64,000 nucleotides of DNA from Enterobacter asburiae (GCF_007035645.1 NZ_AP019632.1:4575749-4639748), one strand, 5' to 3'. Shown: positions 23,330 to 34,719, counted from the stretch's first letter. Made by a program: numbers and translations. Notes: generated by a model from the sequence alone, not told the origin.

Positions 23330-24220
23330 TTACTGCTTGATGACCAGCTTCAGGTCAACTGGGTATTTAGCCTGAACTTTTTCGCCCTTCAGCACTTTGT
23401 CGGCAGTTTCAACGCCAGTGGCGCCAATCTGCTCAGGCAGCTGAGCGATGGTCGCAGCCAGTTTGCCATCGTTTACTGCTTTTTCACCATCCGGCGTACC
23501 GTCAAATCCGACAACCATCACATCAGATTTACCTGCGGTCTGCAGGGCACGCAGCGCGCCGAGCGCCATTTCGTCGTTCTGCGCGAATACCGCCTGCACG
23601 TCAGGGTGCGCGGTCAGCAGGTTCTGCATAACGTTCAGACCTTTAGTACGGTCGAAGTCTGCCGGCTGGCTGGCCAGCACGTTGAATTTGTGCGCAGCCA
23701 CAGCCTGCTGGAAGCCTTCACCACGCTCGCGGGCTGCGGACGTACCGGCAATCCCCTGCAGTTCGATAACTTTCGCGCCTTCGCCGGCTTTCTTCGCGAT
23801 GTAATCACCCGCGATTTTGCCGCCCAGCACGTTATCAGACGCAATGTGGCTAACAACTTCGCCTTTCGTTGCCTGGCGGTCCAGAGTGATCACCGGAATT
23901 TTCGCCTGGTTTGCCATTTTAACGGCGTTACCGACGGCGTCAGAATCGGTTGGGTTGATCAGCAGAATTTTGGTACCACGAACGGTTAAGTCCTGAACGT
24001 TAGCCAGCTCTTTCGCCGGGTTGTTCTGTGAATCCAGCACCACCAGGTTGTAGCCCAGTTTGTCCGCTTCTTTCTGCGCACCGTCCTTCAGGGAGACGAA
24101 GAACGGGTTGTTCAGAGTAGAGACAACCAGCGCGATGGTATCTTTCGCCATGGCGTTAGCACTTACGGTTGCGCTCAGCGCGACAGCAGAAACCAGGGTA
24201 GCCAGTTTTTTCATGTTCAT
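23330..24220 (-). CDS. rbsB: Periplasmic D-ribose-binding protein
   Basis: Substrate-binding component of the ribose ABC importer and the ligand sensor for the Trg chemoreceptor. 296 residues, as in E. coli, with a Sec signal peptide ([19 protein letters not shown], cut after ANAMA) and a mature N-terminus [16 protein letters not shown]. The two-lobe sugar-binding fold motifs [24 protein letters not shown] and [11 protein letters not shown] are intact. It follows rbsC by 27 bases. Confidence 0.98.
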   Translation of the reverse strand: MNMKKLATLVSAVALSATVSANAMAKDTIALVVSTLNNPFFVSLKDGAQKEADKLGYNLVVLDSQNNPAKELANVQDLTVRGTKILLINPTDSDAVGNAVKMANQAKIPVITLDRQATKGEVVSHIASDNVLGGKIAGDYIAKKAGEGAKVIELQGIAGTSAARERGEGFQQAVAAHKFNVLASQPADFDRTKGLNVMQNLLTAHPDVQAVFAQNDEMALGALRALQTAGKSDVMVVGFDGTPDGEKAVNDGKLAATIAQLPEQIGATGVETADKVLKGEKVQAKYPVDLKLVIKQ

Positions 24221-24247
24221 ATCTAAGATGTCCTGTAGTGTCGTCAG

Positions 24248-25213
24248 TTACTGTTTTTTGTTGTCTACCAGTACCGCCAGCAAAATTACCACTGCCTTAA
24301 CGATCATCTGGTAATAGGAGGAAACACCTAACAAATTCAAACCATTATTCAGGAAACCGAGAATCAGTGCGCCGATCAATGTCCCAACAATGCGACCTTT
24401 ACCGCCCGCAAGACTCGTACCGCCCAGAACCACTGCTGCGATAGCATCCAGCTCATACCCCGTACCCGCCGTCGGCTGCGCAGAAGAGAGGCGCGCCACT
24501 TCGATGATACCTGCCAGCGATGCCAGCAGACCGCACAGGGAGTAAACGATAATTTTGACTTTATTAACGCTGATCCCGGACAGGCGCGTTGCCGCTTCGT
24601 TACCGCCCAGCGCGTAAATATAACGGCCCAGACGGGTGTGGTGCAGCATGTACCACGCCGCCAGGAAGACGATAGCCATGATCCAGACCGGAGTCGGAAC
24701 ACCCAGCGGGCGACCGATACCGAACCAGCCAAACAGATCCGCGTTATCGGTAAAGCCGGTGTTAACCGGGCTACCGTTGGTGTACACCATGGTGACACCG
24801 CGCAGCAGCAGCATCATCACCAGCGTGGCGATGAACGCCTGAACGCGGCCTTTTGCCACAATCACGCCTGTTACGGCGCCAATCGCCGCGCCTGCCGCCA
24901 GGGCAGCGGCCACGGCCACCAGCGCGTTGACTTCAATGCCGACAATCGAAGCGGCGATCGCGCCGGTGAGCGCCAGTAGGGAACCGACGGACAGATCGAT
25001 ACCTGAGGTCAAAATCACCAGCGTCATGCCGACCGCCATAATGGCGTTCACCGATGTTTGCTGCAGAATGTTGAACAGGTTATTAACGGTGAAAAAGTTC
25101 GGGCTCATGGTCGATACAATCGCGATCAGCACCAGCAGGGCAATCAGCGATTTTTGTTCCATCAGCCATGCCTTTGTGAAATAGCGGCGACCAGAAACAG
25201 CCTGGGTAGTCAT
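24248..25213 (-). CDS. rbsC: Ribose ABC transporter permease
   Basis: Inner-membrane channel subunit, 321 residues, hydrophobic over most of its length with about ten membrane segments. Family motifs include GMTLVILTSGIDLSVGS and the EAA-like cytoplasmic loop with GGNEAATRLSGI that contacts the RbsA ATPase, and AVVLGGTSLAGGKG. Product identical in length to E. coli. Starts 4 bases after the rbsA stop. Confidence 0.98.
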   Translation of the reverse strand: MTTQAVSGRRYFTKAWLMEQKSLIALLVLIAIVSTMSPNFFTVNNLFNILQQTSVNAIMAVGMTLVILTSGIDLSVGSLLALTGAIAASIVGIEVNALVAVAAALAAGAAIGAVTGVIVAKGRVQAFIATLVMMLLLRGVTMVYTNGSPVNTGFTDNADLFGWFGIGRPLGVPTPVWIMAIVFLAAWYMLHHTRLGRYIYALGGNEAATRLSGISVNKVKIIVYSLCGLLASLAGIIEVARLSSAQPTAGTGYELDAIAAVVLGGTSLAGGKGRIVGTLIGALILGFLNNGLNLLGVSSYYQMIVKAVVILLAVLVDNKKQ

Positions 25214-25217
25214 CTTC

Positions 25218-26723
25218 TTACTCCTGATTCACGCGATTAAGCTTGCCCACAGCGGCAGCCATCAGAACTTCCTGGGTGGCCTGCTCGCGAGTGAATTCAC
25301 CGCCGAGATGCCCTTCATGCATGACGATAATGCGATCGCTCATGCCTAATACTTCTGGCATCTCGGAAGAGACCAGAATGATGCTCAGACCGTCGGCCTT
25401 GAACTGGTTAATCAGCTGATAGATCTCTTTCTTCGCGCCCACGTCCACGCCGCGGGTTGGCTCGTCGAGGATCAGCACTTTCGGGCGCGTCATCAGCCCG
25501 CGCGCAATCGCCACTTTCTGCTGATTACCGCCGGACAACAGGCCAATCGCCTGCTCCATCGACGGGGTTTTGACGTTAAAGAGACGGATAAAATCGCTGA
25601 CCGCCTGCTGCTCATCTTTATGCTTCAGGCTACCGCCGCTATGGCTGAAATAGCGCAGCGCAGTCAGGGACATGTTCTCTTTAACCGACATCCCCAGCAC
25701 CAGGCCGTCGCGTTTGCGGTCTTCGGATATATAAACGATGCCGTTCGCCAGACCATCCTGCGGAGAACGGGTGACCACTTCATGACCGTCGAGGGTGACA
25801 TAACCGCTGGTGCGCGGCAGTGCGCCGTACAACACTTTCATCAGCTCGGTACGTCCAGCACCCATCAGTCCCGCCACGCCCAGGATCTCGCCCTGGCGCA
25901 GGGTAAAGGTCACGTCGTTCACACCCGGACCGCAGAGGTTGTCCACCTTCAGGCGGATCTCACCCGGCGCTTTCTCCAGATGCGGATACTGATCTTCGAG
26001 CTTGCGTCCCACCATCATTTCGATGAGCGTATCTTCGGTCAGCGTGGCGACTTCGCGCTCGGCAATAAACTGCCCGTCGCGGAAGACGGTAACGTCATCG
26101 CAGATTTCGAAGATCTCTTTCATGCGGTGAGAGATATAGACAATCCCGCGCCCCTGCGATTTCAGCTCGCGGATCACGCGGAACAGGGATTCGGTTTCGG
26201 TATCGGTCAGGGCGTCGGTAGGTTCATCCATAATGATGACCTTCGACTCAAAGCTCAGCACCTTCGCGATTTCCACCATCTGCTGATCGCCAATGGACAG
26301 ATCGCCGACCAGGCGGTCGCTCTTAAAGCGCAGGTTCAGCTTCGCCAGCAGCTTGTCCGCTTCGGCGTACATCGTTTTCCAGTCGATTTTGCCGAACCGG
26401 TTAACAAACTCGCGGCCGAGGAAGATGTTTTCCGCAATGGTGAGCTGCGGTATCAGGTTCAGCTCCTGGTGAATAATACCGATCCCGGCTTCCTGAGAGG
26501 ATTTCGGACCGTTGAAGGTGGTCTCTTTCCCCAGCCAGACGAGTGAACCGGCATCGCGTTGATAGATACCGGTCAGCACTTTCATCATGGTGGATTTGCC
26601 GGCACCGTTTTCGCCCACCAGCGCCATCACGCGCCCGGGGTAGACGTTCAGCGCCGCGCCGGAGAGGGCTTTTACGCCCGGGAACGACTTATCGATCCCT
26701 TTGAGTTGCAGTAATGCGTCCAT
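25218..26723 (-). CDS. rbsA: Ribose ABC transporter ATP-binding protein
   Basis: Tandem ATPase with two ABC domains in 501 residues. Domain 1 has Walker [10 protein letters not shown], signature LSIGDQQ and Walker [12 protein letters not shown]. Domain 2 has a degenerate Walker A (GLMGAGRTE), signature LSGGNQQ and [14 protein letters not shown]; the second site is also degenerate in E. coli and in carbohydrate ATPases of this class. Start at 26723 ([16 protein letters not shown]) is the family start; the frame stays open upstream into rbsD without homology. The gap to rbsD is 7 bases. Confidence 0.98.
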   Translation of the reverse strand: MDALLQLKGIDKSFPGVKALSGAALNVYPGRVMALVGENGAGKSTMMKVLTGIYQRDAGSLVWLGKETTFNGPKSSQEAGIGIIHQELNLIPQLTIAENIFLGREFVNRFGKIDWKTMYAEADKLLAKLNLRFKSDRLVGDLSIGDQQMVEIAKVLSFESKVIIMDEPTDALTDTETESLFRVIRELKSQGRGIVYISHRMKEIFEICDDVTVFRDGQFIAEREVATLTEDTLIEMMVGRKLEDQYPHLEKAPGEIRLKVDNLCGPGVNDVTFTLRQGEILGVAGLMGAGRTELMKVLYGALPRTSGYVTLDGHEVVTRSPQDGLANGIVYISEDRKRDGLVLGMSVKENMSLTALRYFSHSGGSLKHKDEQQAVSDFIRLFNVKTPSMEQAIGLLSGGNQQKVAIARGLMTRPKVLILDEPTRGVDVGAKKEIYQLINQFKADGLSIILVSSEMPEVLGMSDRIIVMHEGHLGGEFTREQATQEVLMAAAVGKLNRVNQE

Positions 26724-26730
26724 GATGGCC

Positions 26731-27150
26731 TCAGAATGTGACGCCAGCACAGAGAATGATATTCGCATACGGGGAACACTCCCCGCTGCGAATCACCGCC
26801 TGACTGTCTGCGGTTTGTTGTTTGAACTGTTCGTGCGTCGTGTAACGAATTTCTATGGTGTTTCCCTGGTGTTGTTGCAGTTGCTCAATATGGCTGAGCA
26901 ACGTTTCGTGGAGTTGCGGATTATGTTGTTTGATTTCCGCCGCGAGAATGGCCGCCTCAACCTGCATCTCCGCGGTCACCACATCCAGTACCTGCATAAA
27001 CGAGGGTACACCCTGCGTTAACGCCATATCGATACGGGTTGTGCTGCGCGGAACCGGTAAGCCTGCATCGCAAACCACCAGCGTATCGGTATGCCCAAGA
27101 CGGGAAATAACCGATGAGATTTCTGAGTTGAGTACCGTGCCTTTCTTCAT
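26731..27150 (-). CDS. rbsD: D-ribose pyranase
   Basis: Interconverts the pyranose and furanose forms of ribose so that ribokinase receives usable sugar; forms a decamer in the cytoplasm. 139 residues, almost identical to E. coli, with the catalytic His in [18 protein letters not shown] (residue 20) and the C-terminal [10 protein letters not shown]. First gene of the rbs operon; GTGGAGCAAG supplies the ribosome binding site. An RbsR operator palindrome ends 15 bases upstream of the start. Confidence 0.98.
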   Translation of the reverse strand: MKKGTVLNSEISSVISRLGHTDTLVVCDAGLPVPRSTTRIDMALTQGVPSFMQVLDVVTAEMQVEAAILAAEIKQHNPQLHETLLSHIEQLQQHQGNTIEIRYTTHEQFKQQTADSQAVIRSGECSPYANIILCAGVTF

Positions 27151-27164
27151 TTTCTTGCTCCACT

Positions 27165-27180
27165 AGCGAAACGTTTCGCT
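27165..27180. promoter_or_regulatory. RbsR operator O1
   Basis: AGCGAAACGTTTCGCT, a perfect 16-bp palindrome of the LacI-family type, immediately in front of rbsD. It is the same as the operator core I recall for E. coli rbs. Bound RbsR would block initiation or early elongation of rbsDACBKR. Confidence 0.85.
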
Positions 27181-27245
27181 GACATCAGTTTAATCTCAAG
27201 AATGTTCAGAAAACCATCATGACGTAACAGATTTGTGATCGACGT

Positions 27246-27257
27246 CGAAACGTTTCG
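27246..27257. promoter_or_regulatory. Second RbsR-like operator O2
   Basis: CGAAACGTTTCG, the same 12-bp perfect core as O1, centred 79 bp further upstream of rbsD. It overlaps a weak CRP-like sequence (TTCGA-N6-TCACA on the minus strand, 27238-27253). A pair of operators suggests DNA looping or control of a second promoter. Confidence 0.65.
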
Positions 27258-27303
27258 CTAAGTGAAATGCAGAGACAATTATTGTGGGTTGGCGAGGGGT
27301 TTG

Positions 27304-27334
27304 GTAGGCCGGGTAAGCGAAGCGCCACCCGGCA
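27304..27334. repeat. REP palindrome after kup
   Basis: GGCCGGGTAAGCGAAGCGCC then ACCCGGC, a REP-type element between the kup 3' end and the rbs control region. Confidence 0.8.
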
Positions 27335-27347
27335 TTTTCAGAAGGGA

Positions 27348-29216
27348 TTAGATCTCGACCTGCGTCCCCAGCTCAATGACGCGGTTAGGCGGGATCTCAA
27401 ACTGGTCAGGCGCGCGCAGGGCGTTACGCTGCAGGATGAGGTACAGCTTGCCGCGCAGGCGCAGATACCACGGGCGCTTGCCGATGATCAGCGACTCGTG
27501 CGACATAAAGAACGACGTCTCCATCATCCGGCAGCTCAGTCCTTCCAGGCCGCAGCGGTGGAACACCTCTTCCACGTTTGGCGTTTCGCGCCAGCCGTAG
27601 CTTGCCACCACGCGCCAGAAGGTCGGCGACAGCTGCTCAATCTGCACGCGACGGACGTTATGAACATACGGCGCATCTTCCGTGCGCAGCGTCAGCAGGA
27701 TCACCCGCTCGTGCAGCACCTTGTTGTGCTTGAGGTTATGCATCAGCGCGAACGGAATGACGTTCAGCGCGCGTGACATATATACCGCAGTACCCGGCAC
27801 GCGGACCGGCGGGGATTTCTCCAGAGAAGCGATCATCGCCTCCAGAGAATTGCCGTGCTCGTGCATGCGGCGCAGCAGGCGGAAACGCTCGCTTTTCCAT
27901 GTGGTCATGACGATGAACATCACCAGACCCAGCGTCAGCGGCAGCCAGCCACCGGAGACAATTTTATCGAGGTTCGCTGAGAACAGCGGTACGTCGATAC
28001 ACAGGAAGCCCACCAGAATCATCGCCACGAGGAATTTATTCCAGTGCCAGTTTCGGTACGCCACCGTGGTGGAGAGAAGCGATGTCAGCACCATCGTACC
28101 GGTTACCGCAATACCGTACGCCGCCGCCAGGTTACTGGAGTGCTCGAAGCTGACGATAACAATAACAACAGCGAAATAGAGGAGCCAGTTAACGAACGGG
28201 ATGTAGATCTGGCCCGACTCCATCTCTGAAGTATGAATGATGCGCATTGGCGAGAGATACCCCAGACGCACGGCCTGGCGCGTCAGAGAAAACACGCCGG
28301 AAATCACCGCCTGGGAGGCAATGACGGTCGCCAGCGTCGCCAGGATCAGCATCGGCACCAGCGCCCAGTCGGGCGCCAGCAGGAAGAACGGGTTCTTGAT
28401 CGCTTCCGGGTTTTTAAGCAACAGCGCGCCCTGACCGAAATAGTTCAGCACCAGCGACGGCAGCACCACAATAAACCATGCCACGCGGATAGGTAGTTTC
28501 CCGAAGTGGCCCATGTCAGCATACAGCGCTTCCACACCGGTGATGGAGAGCACGACGGCCCCCAGCGCCACGAAGGAAACCACTTTGTATTCGAGGAAGA
28601 AATGCACCGCCCAGTAAGGGTTCAGCGCATGCAGCACTTCAGGGTTCGCAATAATGCTGCGCAAGCCAAGCGCCGCCAGGATCAGGAACCAGGCCAGCAT
28701 AATCGGCGCGAACAGTTTGCCCACCAGCCCTGTACCGTGCTTCTGGATCATGAACAGCAGCGTCAGGACAATAATGGCCAGCGGAACCACCCATGAATCG
28801 AGCTGCGGAGCGATAATCTCCAGCCCCTCAATCGCCGACAGCACCGAGATAGCCGGCGTTATCACCACTTCCCCGTAGAAGAAACTGCCGCCAATCAGGC
28901 CGATAATGACCAACACAGAGGTCATCCTGGCCGAGGTATTACGCCCGGCAAGAGACATCAGGGTCAGGATCCCACCTTCACCTGCGTTATCAGCACGCAT
29001 AACGAAGGAGAGATATTTAACGGAAACCACCAGGATCAGCAGCCAGAAAATGAGGGACAGGAAGCCAAACACGGCATCGCGTTCAACACCAAAACCAAAC
29101 TGGCCGGACAGACATTCACGAAGCGTATAAAGCGGGCTGGTGCCGATATCACCGTAGACAACCCCGATCGCCGCAAGCGTTATTGCGGGTAATGATTGCT
29201 TATTATCAGTGCTCAT
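27348..29216 (-). CDS. kup: Low-affinity potassium transporter Kup (TrkD)
   Basis: Constitutive potassium/proton symporter of the KUP/HAK family, important at low pH and in osmotic stress. 622 residues, E. coli length. The first two thirds hold about 12 membrane helices (starting [20 protein letters not shown], the family signature) and the last ~170 residues form a cytoplasmic domain. It is a single gene, divergent from ravA with a 222-base gap that contains no clear feature beyond AT-rich promoter-like sequence. Confidence 0.98.
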   Translation of the reverse strand: MSTDNKQSLPAITLAAIGVVYGDIGTSPLYTLRECLSGQFGFGVERDAVFGFLSLIFWLLILVVSVKYLSFVMRADNAGEGGILTLMSLAGRNTSARMTSVLVIIGLIGGSFFYGEVVITPAISVLSAIEGLEIIAPQLDSWVVPLAIIVLTLLFMIQKHGTGLVGKLFAPIMLAWFLILAALGLRSIIANPEVLHALNPYWAVHFFLEYKVVSFVALGAVVLSITGVEALYADMGHFGKLPIRVAWFIVVLPSLVLNYFGQGALLLKNPEAIKNPFFLLAPDWALVPMLILATLATVIASQAVISGVFSLTRQAVRLGYLSPMRIIHTSEMESGQIYIPFVNWLLYFAVVIVIVSFEHSSNLAAAYGIAVTGTMVLTSLLSTTVAYRNWHWNKFLVAMILVGFLCIDVPLFSANLDKIVSGGWLPLTLGLVMFIVMTTWKSERFRLLRRMHEHGNSLEAMIASLEKSPPVRVPGTAVYMSRALNVIPFALMHNLKHNKVLHERVILLTLRTEDAPYVHNVRRVQIEQLSPTFWRVVASYGWRETPNVEEVFHRCGLEGLSCRMMETSFFMSHESLIIGKRPWYLRLRGKLYLILQRNALRAPDQFEIPPNRVIELGTQVEI

Positions 29217-29438
29217 AGACTAGTCTTTTCGTTTAAATAACAAATGTGTTCCCGGTCCCTTGGCCCACAAAAAGCGCACAGTATGCACGATTCATTGCAA
29301 AATCGTACCCCTAAATGCAACCGCATTAATGTAGCGCAAAGAAAATTGCGCCGCACTTCAGTCTATTACCAGCCCTGACTGAAACGTCTATACTCGCTTC
29401 AATCGGCCGCCACGACGGCGAAAGGATGCAAAACTATT

Positions 29439-30935
29439 ATGGCTCACTCACATTTATTAGCAGAAAGAATTTCCCGCCTCAGCAGCGCGCTGGAGAAAGG
29501 CCTTTTCGAGCGTAGCCACGCCATCCGCCTCTGCTTACTGGCGGCGTTGAGCGGTGAGAGCGTGTTTTTGCTGGGACCGCCGGGCATTGCCAAAAGCCTG
29601 ATTGCCCGCAGGCTGAAATTTGCTTTTCAGAACGCCCGCGCCTTCGAATATCTCATGACCCGGTTTTCCACCCCAGAAGAAGTTTTTGGTCCTCTCTCCA
29701 TTCAGGCATTGAAAGATGAGGGGCGCTATCAGCGTCTGACAGAAGGGTATCTTCCGGAGGCTGAGATTGTTTTTCTCGATGAGATCTGGAAAGCGGGGCC
29801 GGCTATTCTGAACACCCTGCTCACGGCGATAAACGAACGTCGGTTCCGTAACGGCGCCAGTGAAGAGAAAATCCCGATGCGTCTGCTGGTGGCCGCCTCT
29901 AACGAACTGCCTGAAGCCGACAGCAGTCTGGAAGCGCTATATGACCGTATGCTTATCCGCCTGTGGCTGGACAAAGTGCAGGATAAATCCAACTTCCGCT
30001 CCATGCTGGTCAGCCAGCAGGATGAGAGCGAAAATCCGGTATCCGCTTCGCTGCAGGTGACGGATGAGGAGTATCACCAGTGGCAGCAGGACATCGGCAA
30101 AATCAAACTGCCAGACGCCGTCTTCGAGCTGATCTATCTCCTGCGCCAGCAGCTTGATCTCATCCCTTCAGCGCCCTATGTCTCCGATCGCCGGTGGAAA
30201 AAAGCGATCCGCCTGCTGCAGGCCAGCGCCCTGTTCAGCGGGCGTGACGCCGTTGCGCCAATTGACCTGATCCTGCTCAAAGACTGCCTCTGGCATGATG
30301 CAGAAGGCATGAACCTGATGCAGCAGCAGCTTGACGTTTTGATGACCGGGCACGCCTGGGGGCAGCAGGCAATGCTCAACCAGCTGGGGGCGATTGCCCA
30401 GCGGCGCATCCAGCTCCAGCAGCAGCAAAGTGATAAAACCGCGCTGAAAGTGAATCGCCTTGGGGGCATGTTCGCCCGCAAACCGCACTACGAGCTTCCC
30501 GCGGATCTGACTGGCGCAACGCTAACGCTGCTGCTCCAGCAGCCGCTTAAACTGCATGATATGCAGGTGGTGCACATTACGATTGAGCGCGAGGCGCTGG
30601 CGCAGTGGCTGGATAAGGGCGGAGAGATCCGAGGAAAACTCAACGGCATTGGTTTCGCGCAGCCGCTGAATATGGAAGTGGACAGCAGCCAGCACCTGGT
30701 GATCCGCGACGTCAGCCTCCAGGGCTCGCGTCTTGCGCTTCCGGGCACCGCCTCTGACAGCGTCCCCGAAGAGATTAAGCAGCAGCTGGAAGCGCTGGAT
30801 ACCGAATGGCATCAGCAGCACACCCGCTTTAGCGAGCAGCAAAAATGCCTCTTTATTCATAGCGACTGGCTAGGTCGCATCGAAGCCAGCCTGCAGGACG
30901 TCAGCGCGCAGATCAAACAGGCGCGTCAATGCTAA
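29439..30935 (+). CDS. ravA: MoxR-family AAA+ ATPase RavA
   Basis: Hexameric ATPase that binds the lysine decarboxylase CadA/LdcI and, with ViaA, acts on respiratory complexes (fumarate reductase, Nuo) and on aminoglycoside sensitivity in E. coli. 498 residues: Walker A GPPGIAKS (residues 46-53), Walker [10 protein letters not shown], sensor region [19 protein letters not shown], then the LARA/triple-helix C-terminal part. AAAGGA lies ten bases before the ATG. The next gene viaA starts inside its last codons. Confidence 0.97.
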   Translation: MAHSHLLAERISRLSSALEKGLFERSHAIRLCLLAALSGESVFLLGPPGIAKSLIARRLKFAFQNARAFEYLMTRFSTPEEVFGPLSIQALKDEGRYQRLTEGYLPEAEIVFLDEIWKAGPAILNTLLTAINERRFRNGASEEKIPMRLLVAASNELPEADSSLEALYDRMLIRLWLDKVQDKSNFRSMLVSQQDESENPVSASLQVTDEEYHQWQQDIGKIKLPDAVFELIYLLRQQLDLIPSAPYVSDRRWKKAIRLLQASALFSGRDAVAPIDLILLKDCLWHDAEGMNLMQQQLDVLMTGHAWGQQAMLNQLGAIAQRRIQLQQQQSDKTALKVNRLGGMFARKPHYELPADLTGATLTLLLQQPLKLHDMQVVHITIEREALAQWLDKGGEIRGKLNGIGFAQPLNMEVDSSQHLVIRDVSLQGSRLALPGTASDSVPEEIKQQLEALDTEWHQQHTRFSEQQKCLFIHSDWLGRIEASLQDVSAQIKQARQC

Positions 30936-32380
30936 CGCTGGATACGCTTAACGTCATGCTGGCCGTCAGCGAGGAGGGATTGATCGAAGAAGTGGTCATT
31001 ACCCTTCTGGCGTCGCCGCAGCTGGCGGCGTTTTTTGAAAAATTTCCAAAGCTTAAAAAGGCGATGACGGACGATCTGCCCCGCTGGCGGGAAAATTTGC
31101 GTCAGCGGTTCAGGGAGACCGAAGTTCCGCCTGAGTTAACGGAAGAGGTGGCCTGCTATCAGCAGTGCCAGCGGCTCTCCACGTCGCAGTTTATCGTCCA
31201 GCTCCCGCAAACCCTGACGTTGCTCGATAACGTCCACTCTCCGTTTGCCAGCCAGGCCCGGGCGCTGGTCACGGATAACGCCACCTTTACCCCCGCACTA
31301 CATACCCTTTTCTTACAGCGCTGGCGCCTCAGCCTGATGGTTCAGGCCACAACGCTGAACCAGCAGCTGCTGGATGAAGAGCGTGAACAACTGCTCAGTG
31401 AAGTTCAGGAACGGATGACGCTGAGCGGCCAGCTAGAACAGGTGCTGGTGGAGAATGAAAACGCCGCAGGGCGTCTGTGGGATATGAGCGCCGGCCAGCT
31501 CCGGCGCGGGGATTATCAGCTGATCGTCAAATACGGCGATTTTCTGGCGCAGCAGCCCGAGCTGATGAAGCTTGCAGAACAGCTGGGTCGCTCAAGGGAG
31601 GCAAAGTCGGTCCCAAAGAAAGATGCCCCGATGGAAACCTTCCGCACCCTGGTGCGCGAACCGGCTACCGTGCCGGAGCAGGTCGACGGGCTCCAGCAGA
31701 GCGATGACATTTTACGCCTGCTGCCCACGGAACTGAGCACGCTGGGGATGACCGAGCTGGAGTATGAGTTCTATCGTCGGCTGGTGGAAAAACAGCTTCT
31801 CACCTACCGACTGCACGGCGAAGCCTGGCGCGAGAAAGTCAGCCAACGGCCGGTCGTCCATCAGGATTTTGATGAACAGCCGCGCGGGCCATTCATTGTT
31901 TGCGTGGATACGTCCGGTTCGATGGGCGGGTTTAACGAGCAGTGCGCGAAGGCGTTCTGTCTGGCACTGATGCGCGTGGCGCTGGCCGATCGTCGTCGCT
32001 GCTTCATCATGCTCTTCTCCAGCGAGGTGGTGGGCTATGAGCTGACGAATCAGCAGGGTATCGAGCAGGCAATCCGCTTCCTGAGCCAGCGTTTTCGCGG
32101 CGGCACGGATCTGGCCAGCTGCTTTCGCAGCATTGTGGAGCGTATGCAGGGAGGCGACTGGTATGACGCTGACGCGGTGGTGATTTCCGATTTTATTGCC
32201 CAGCGGCTGCCGGATGACGTGGTGAATAAGGTGAAGGAGTTACAGCGGGTGCACCAGCACCGATTTCATGCGGTGGCGATGTCAGCCCATGGAAAACCCG
32301 GCATCATGCGCATCTTCGATCATATCTGGCGCTTTGATACCGGGCTGCGTAGCCGCCTGCTCAGACGCTGGCAGCGTTAA
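30929..32380 (+). CDS. viaA: VWA-domain protein ViaA, partner of RavA
   Basis: 483 residues: a helical N-terminal region and a C-terminal von Willebrand A domain with a full MIDAS metal site ([10 protein letters not shown] about residue 324, the Thr in RGGTDLAS and the Asp in VVISDF). ViaA stimulates RavA ATPase and the pair is a MoxR-VWA chaperone-like system. It overlaps ravA by 7 bases, so translation is coupled. Its TAA abuts the asnA stop on the other strand with no base between. Confidence 0.97.
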   Translation: MLTLDTLNVMLAVSEEGLIEEVVITLLASPQLAAFFEKFPKLKKAMTDDLPRWRENLRQRFRETEVPPELTEEVACYQQCQRLSTSQFIVQLPQTLTLLDNVHSPFASQARALVTDNATFTPALHTLFLQRWRLSLMVQATTLNQQLLDEEREQLLSEVQERMTLSGQLEQVLVENENAAGRLWDMSAGQLRRGDYQLIVKYGDFLAQQPELMKLAEQLGRSREAKSVPKKDAPMETFRTLVREPATVPEQVDGLQQSDDILRLLPTELSTLGMTELEYEFYRRLVEKQLLTYRLHGEAWREKVSQRPVVHQDFDEQPRGPFIVCVDTSGSMGGFNEQCAKAFCLALMRVALADRRRCFIMLFSSEVVGYELTNQQGIEQAIRFLSQRFRGGTDLASCFRSIVERMQGGDWYDADAVVISDFIAQRLPDDVVNKVKELQRVHQHRFHAVAMSAHGKPGIMRIFDHIWRFDTGLRSRLLRRWQR

Positions 32381-33373
32381 TTACAGAAGAGAACCGACGC
32401 TTTCACGTACCTGCTGCGGCCAGACGCCACACTGAACCTGACCGATATGGGGTAATTGCAGCAGCAGCATGGTCAGACGGGACTGGCCGATACCACCGCC
32501 GATAGTCTGAGGCATTTCACCGCGCAGCAGCGCCTGGTGCCACTCGAGTTTGAGACGATCTTCATCGCCGGTGACCGCCAGCTGGCGCTTCAGCGCGTCA
32601 GCATCCACACGGATCCCCATAGAAGAGAGCTCGAATGCGTCTTCCAGTACCGGGTTCCACACCAGAATATCGCCGTTCAGCCCGGCAAATTCGCCCTCAC
32701 CCGCAGTGCTCCAGTCATCATAATCCGGCGCGCGAACGTCGTGGCGTTTGCCATCAGACAGCTTGCCGCCGATACCGATCAGGAATACTGCACCTAATTC
32801 TTTAGCAATCGCACGCTCTCGGCCTTTAGCATCGAGATCCGGAAAGCGGCTCAGCAATTCCTGACTGTGAACAAAGTGGATCGTATCCGGCAGGAACGGT
32901 GCCAGACCAAACTCTTTGCTTACGGCCGCTTCGGTCGCTTTGATCCCGGCGTAGATCGCCTCAACGGTGGATTTCAGCGTGCCGACGTGACGTTCACCAT
33001 CACCCATTACGCGCTCCCAGTCCCACTGGTCAACGTAAACGGAATGAATCGGTGAAAGGCGATCTTCATCGGGACGAAGGGCTTTCATGTGCGTGTAAAG
33101 CCCTTCCCCCGCGCTGAAGTCGTGTTGTCCCAGGGTTTGACGCTTCCACTTCGCCAGGGAATGAACCACTTCAAACTGAGCGTCTGGCAGTGTTTTCACT
33201 TTCACCTGTACCGCTTTTTCGCATCCAGAGAGGTTATCCTGCGTCCCGTCACCCACGCGGCTCAGAATCGGCGCCTGAACTTCAATAAGGCCAAGCTTCT
33301 CTTCCAGCTGGCGGGAAAAATGGGATTTTACGAAACTGATCTGGCGTTGTTTGGCGATGTAAGCGGTTTTCAT
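32381..33373 (-). CDS. asnA: Aspartate-ammonia ligase (asparagine synthetase A)
   Basis: Makes asparagine from aspartate, ammonia and ATP; structurally related to class II tRNA synthetases. 330 residues as in E. coli. Conserved stretches include [34 protein letters not shown] and the C-terminal [14 protein letters not shown] motif 3-like block. Divergent from asnC, whose product activates asnA in the absence of asparagine in E. coli; the 151-base gap is AT-rich and must contain the AsnC site. Confidence 0.98.
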   Translation of the reverse strand: MKTAYIAKQRQISFVKSHFSRQLEEKLGLIEVQAPILSRVGDGTQDNLSGCEKAVQVKVKTLPDAQFEVVHSLAKWKRQTLGQHDFSAGEGLYTHMKALRPDEDRLSPIHSVYVDQWDWERVMGDGERHVGTLKSTVEAIYAGIKATEAAVSKEFGLAPFLPDTIHFVHSQELLSRFPDLDAKGRERAIAKELGAVFLIGIGGKLSDGKRHDVRAPDYDDWSTAGEGEFAGLNGDILVWNPVLEDAFELSSMGIRVDADALKRQLAVTGDEDRLKLEWHQALLRGEMPQTIGGGIGQSRLTMLLLQLPHIGQVQCGVWPQQVRESVGSLL

Positions 33374-33524
33374 TATTTATACTCCTGCGTCCTGTTGATA
33401 TTGATTAAGCAACAGAAACGGCACCATATTCAATAACTCATCAACAAAAAGCCACCTTAACTTTTTATTCGATAAAATTAAACGCTAGAATAGAGTGATT
33501 CATTAATCCTCATAAGAAAAAGCT

Positions 33525-33983
33525 ATGGAAAATTATCAGATCGACAATCTCGACCGCGGCATCCTGGAGGCGTTAATGGCCAATGCCCGTACCGCCTACG
33601 CCGAGCTGGCGAAACAGTTTGGCGTCAGCCCGGGGACCATTCACGTTCGCGTAGAGAAAATGAAACAGGCGGGGATCATTACCGGCGCACGCATCGACGT
33701 CAGTCCTAAACATCTGGGTTACGACGTCTGCTGCTTCATCGGCATCATTCTTAAAAGCGCCAAAGACTACCCTTCAGCCCTGGCGAAGCTGAACGCGCTG
33801 GATGAAGTCACCGAGGCGTATTACACCACCGGGCATTACAGCATCTTTATTAAAGTCATGTGCCGATCCATCGACGCCCTCCAGCAGGTACTTATCAACA
33901 AGATCCAAACAATCGATGAAATTCAGTCCACCGAGACGCTGATCTCCCTGCAAAACCCGATCATGCGTACCATCCGCCCGTGA
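33525..33983 (+). CDS. asnC: Asparagine-responsive regulator AsnC
   Basis: Lrp/AsnC-family feast-famine regulator, 152 residues. The N-terminal HTH is in LAKQFGVSPGTIHVRVEKM and the C-terminal RAM domain binds asparagine (TGHYSIFIKVMCRSIDALQQ). In E. coli it activates asnA and represses itself. It points toward mioC and oriC, and transcription from here and from mioC can enter oriC. Product length equals E. coli. Confidence 0.98.
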   Translation: MENYQIDNLDRGILEALMANARTAYAELAKQFGVSPGTIHVRVEKMKQAGIITGARIDVSPKHLGYDVCCFIGIILKSAKDYPSALAKLNALDEVTEAYYTTGHYSIFIKVMCRSIDALQQVLINKIQTIDEIQSTETLISLQNPIMRTIRP

Positions 33984-34073
33984 TCGGGCAAATTCATTCC
34001 CACATTTTCCACAGGTAGATCCCAGCTCGTTCACAGCGTACAATGGCCGTCTCTTTATCTGGGCGAGCGATCA

Positions 34074-34523
34074 ATGGCGGACATTACCCTTATCAGCGGC
34101 AGCACCCTTGGTGGTGCGGAATACGTAGCGGAACACCTGGCTGAAAAGCTGGAAGATGCGGGCTTTTCTACTGAAACCCTGCACGGTCCGTTGCTTGAAG
34201 ATCTCCCGACTGACGGGGTCTGGCTGCTGATCACCTCCACGCACGGCGCGGGCGATCTGCCGGATAACCTGCAACCTTTATATGACGAACTGCTGGAACA
34301 GCAGCCCGACCTGTCAAACGTCCGTTTTGGCGCGGTGGGGATCGGCAGTCGTGAATATGACACCTTTTGCGGGGCAATAGAGAAAGTTGAAGCCGCTGTT
34401 ACCTCTTGTGGAGCAAAACAGCTGGGTGAAACGCTCAAGATCAACATCCTCGATCATGACATTCCGGAGGATCCAGCCGAGATCTGGCTCGCGGAATGGA
34501 AAAATTTACTCAAAAACGATTAA
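34074..34523 (+). CDS. mioC: Flavodoxin-like protein MioC
   Basis: FMN-binding short flavodoxin, 149 residues; in E. coli it is needed for biotin synthase activity in vitro. The FMN phosphate loop is SGSTLGGAEYVAEHL and the other flavin loops are STHGAGDLPDN and IGSREYDTFCGA. Transcription from mioC runs into oriC and in E. coli is shut down by DnaA before initiation; here a DnaA-box-like TTTTCCACA is at 34005-34013 and a -10 TACAAT at 34039-34044. The gene ends right at the left edge of oriC. Confidence 0.97.
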   Translation: MADITLISGSTLGGAEYVAEHLAEKLEDAGFSTETLHGPLLEDLPTDGVWLLITSTHGAGDLPDNLQPLYDELLEQQPDLSNVRFGAVGIGSREYDTFCGAIEKVEAAVTSCGAKQLGETLKINILDHDIPEDPAEIWLAEWKNLLKND

Positions 34524-34539
34524 AGATCGCGCGAACAGA

Positions 34540-34548
34540 TGTGGATAA
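34540..34548 (-). promoter_or_regulatory. DnaA box R4
   Basis: TTATCCACA on the minus strand, perfect high-affinity consensus; with R1 it brackets the DnaA assembly region. Confidence 0.93.
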
Positions 34549-34578
34549 CTCTGGTTAAAAGCTCGTATTAACCCGTAG

Positions 34579-34587
34579 TTATCCAAA
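34579..34587 (+). promoter_or_regulatory. DnaA box R3
   Basis: TTATCCAAA on the plus strand, identical to the E. coli weak box R3, followed by GAACAACTGTTG as in E. coli. Confidence 0.85.
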
Positions 34588-34613
34588 GAACAACTGTTGT
34601 GTTGTTTTTGCCC

Positions 34614-34622
34614 TGTGCATAA
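34614..34622 (-). promoter_or_regulatory. DnaA box R2
   Basis: TTATGCACA on the minus strand; E. coli has TTATACACA here. Both fit the consensus TTATNCACA. Confidence 0.85.
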
Positions 34623-34719
34623 AGTCGCGATCTGATCCCAGCTTATACTGTCCAGGATCACCGATCATTCACAGCAAACGATCCTTTATAACTGCATGAT
34701 CTTCTTTGTGAGATCGGAC

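Noticed and set aside
26731..27283. Possible extra gene between rbsD and kup on the plus strand
   Set aside because: The frames there are shadows of rbsD or run through the operator region; nothing has a start signal or domain.
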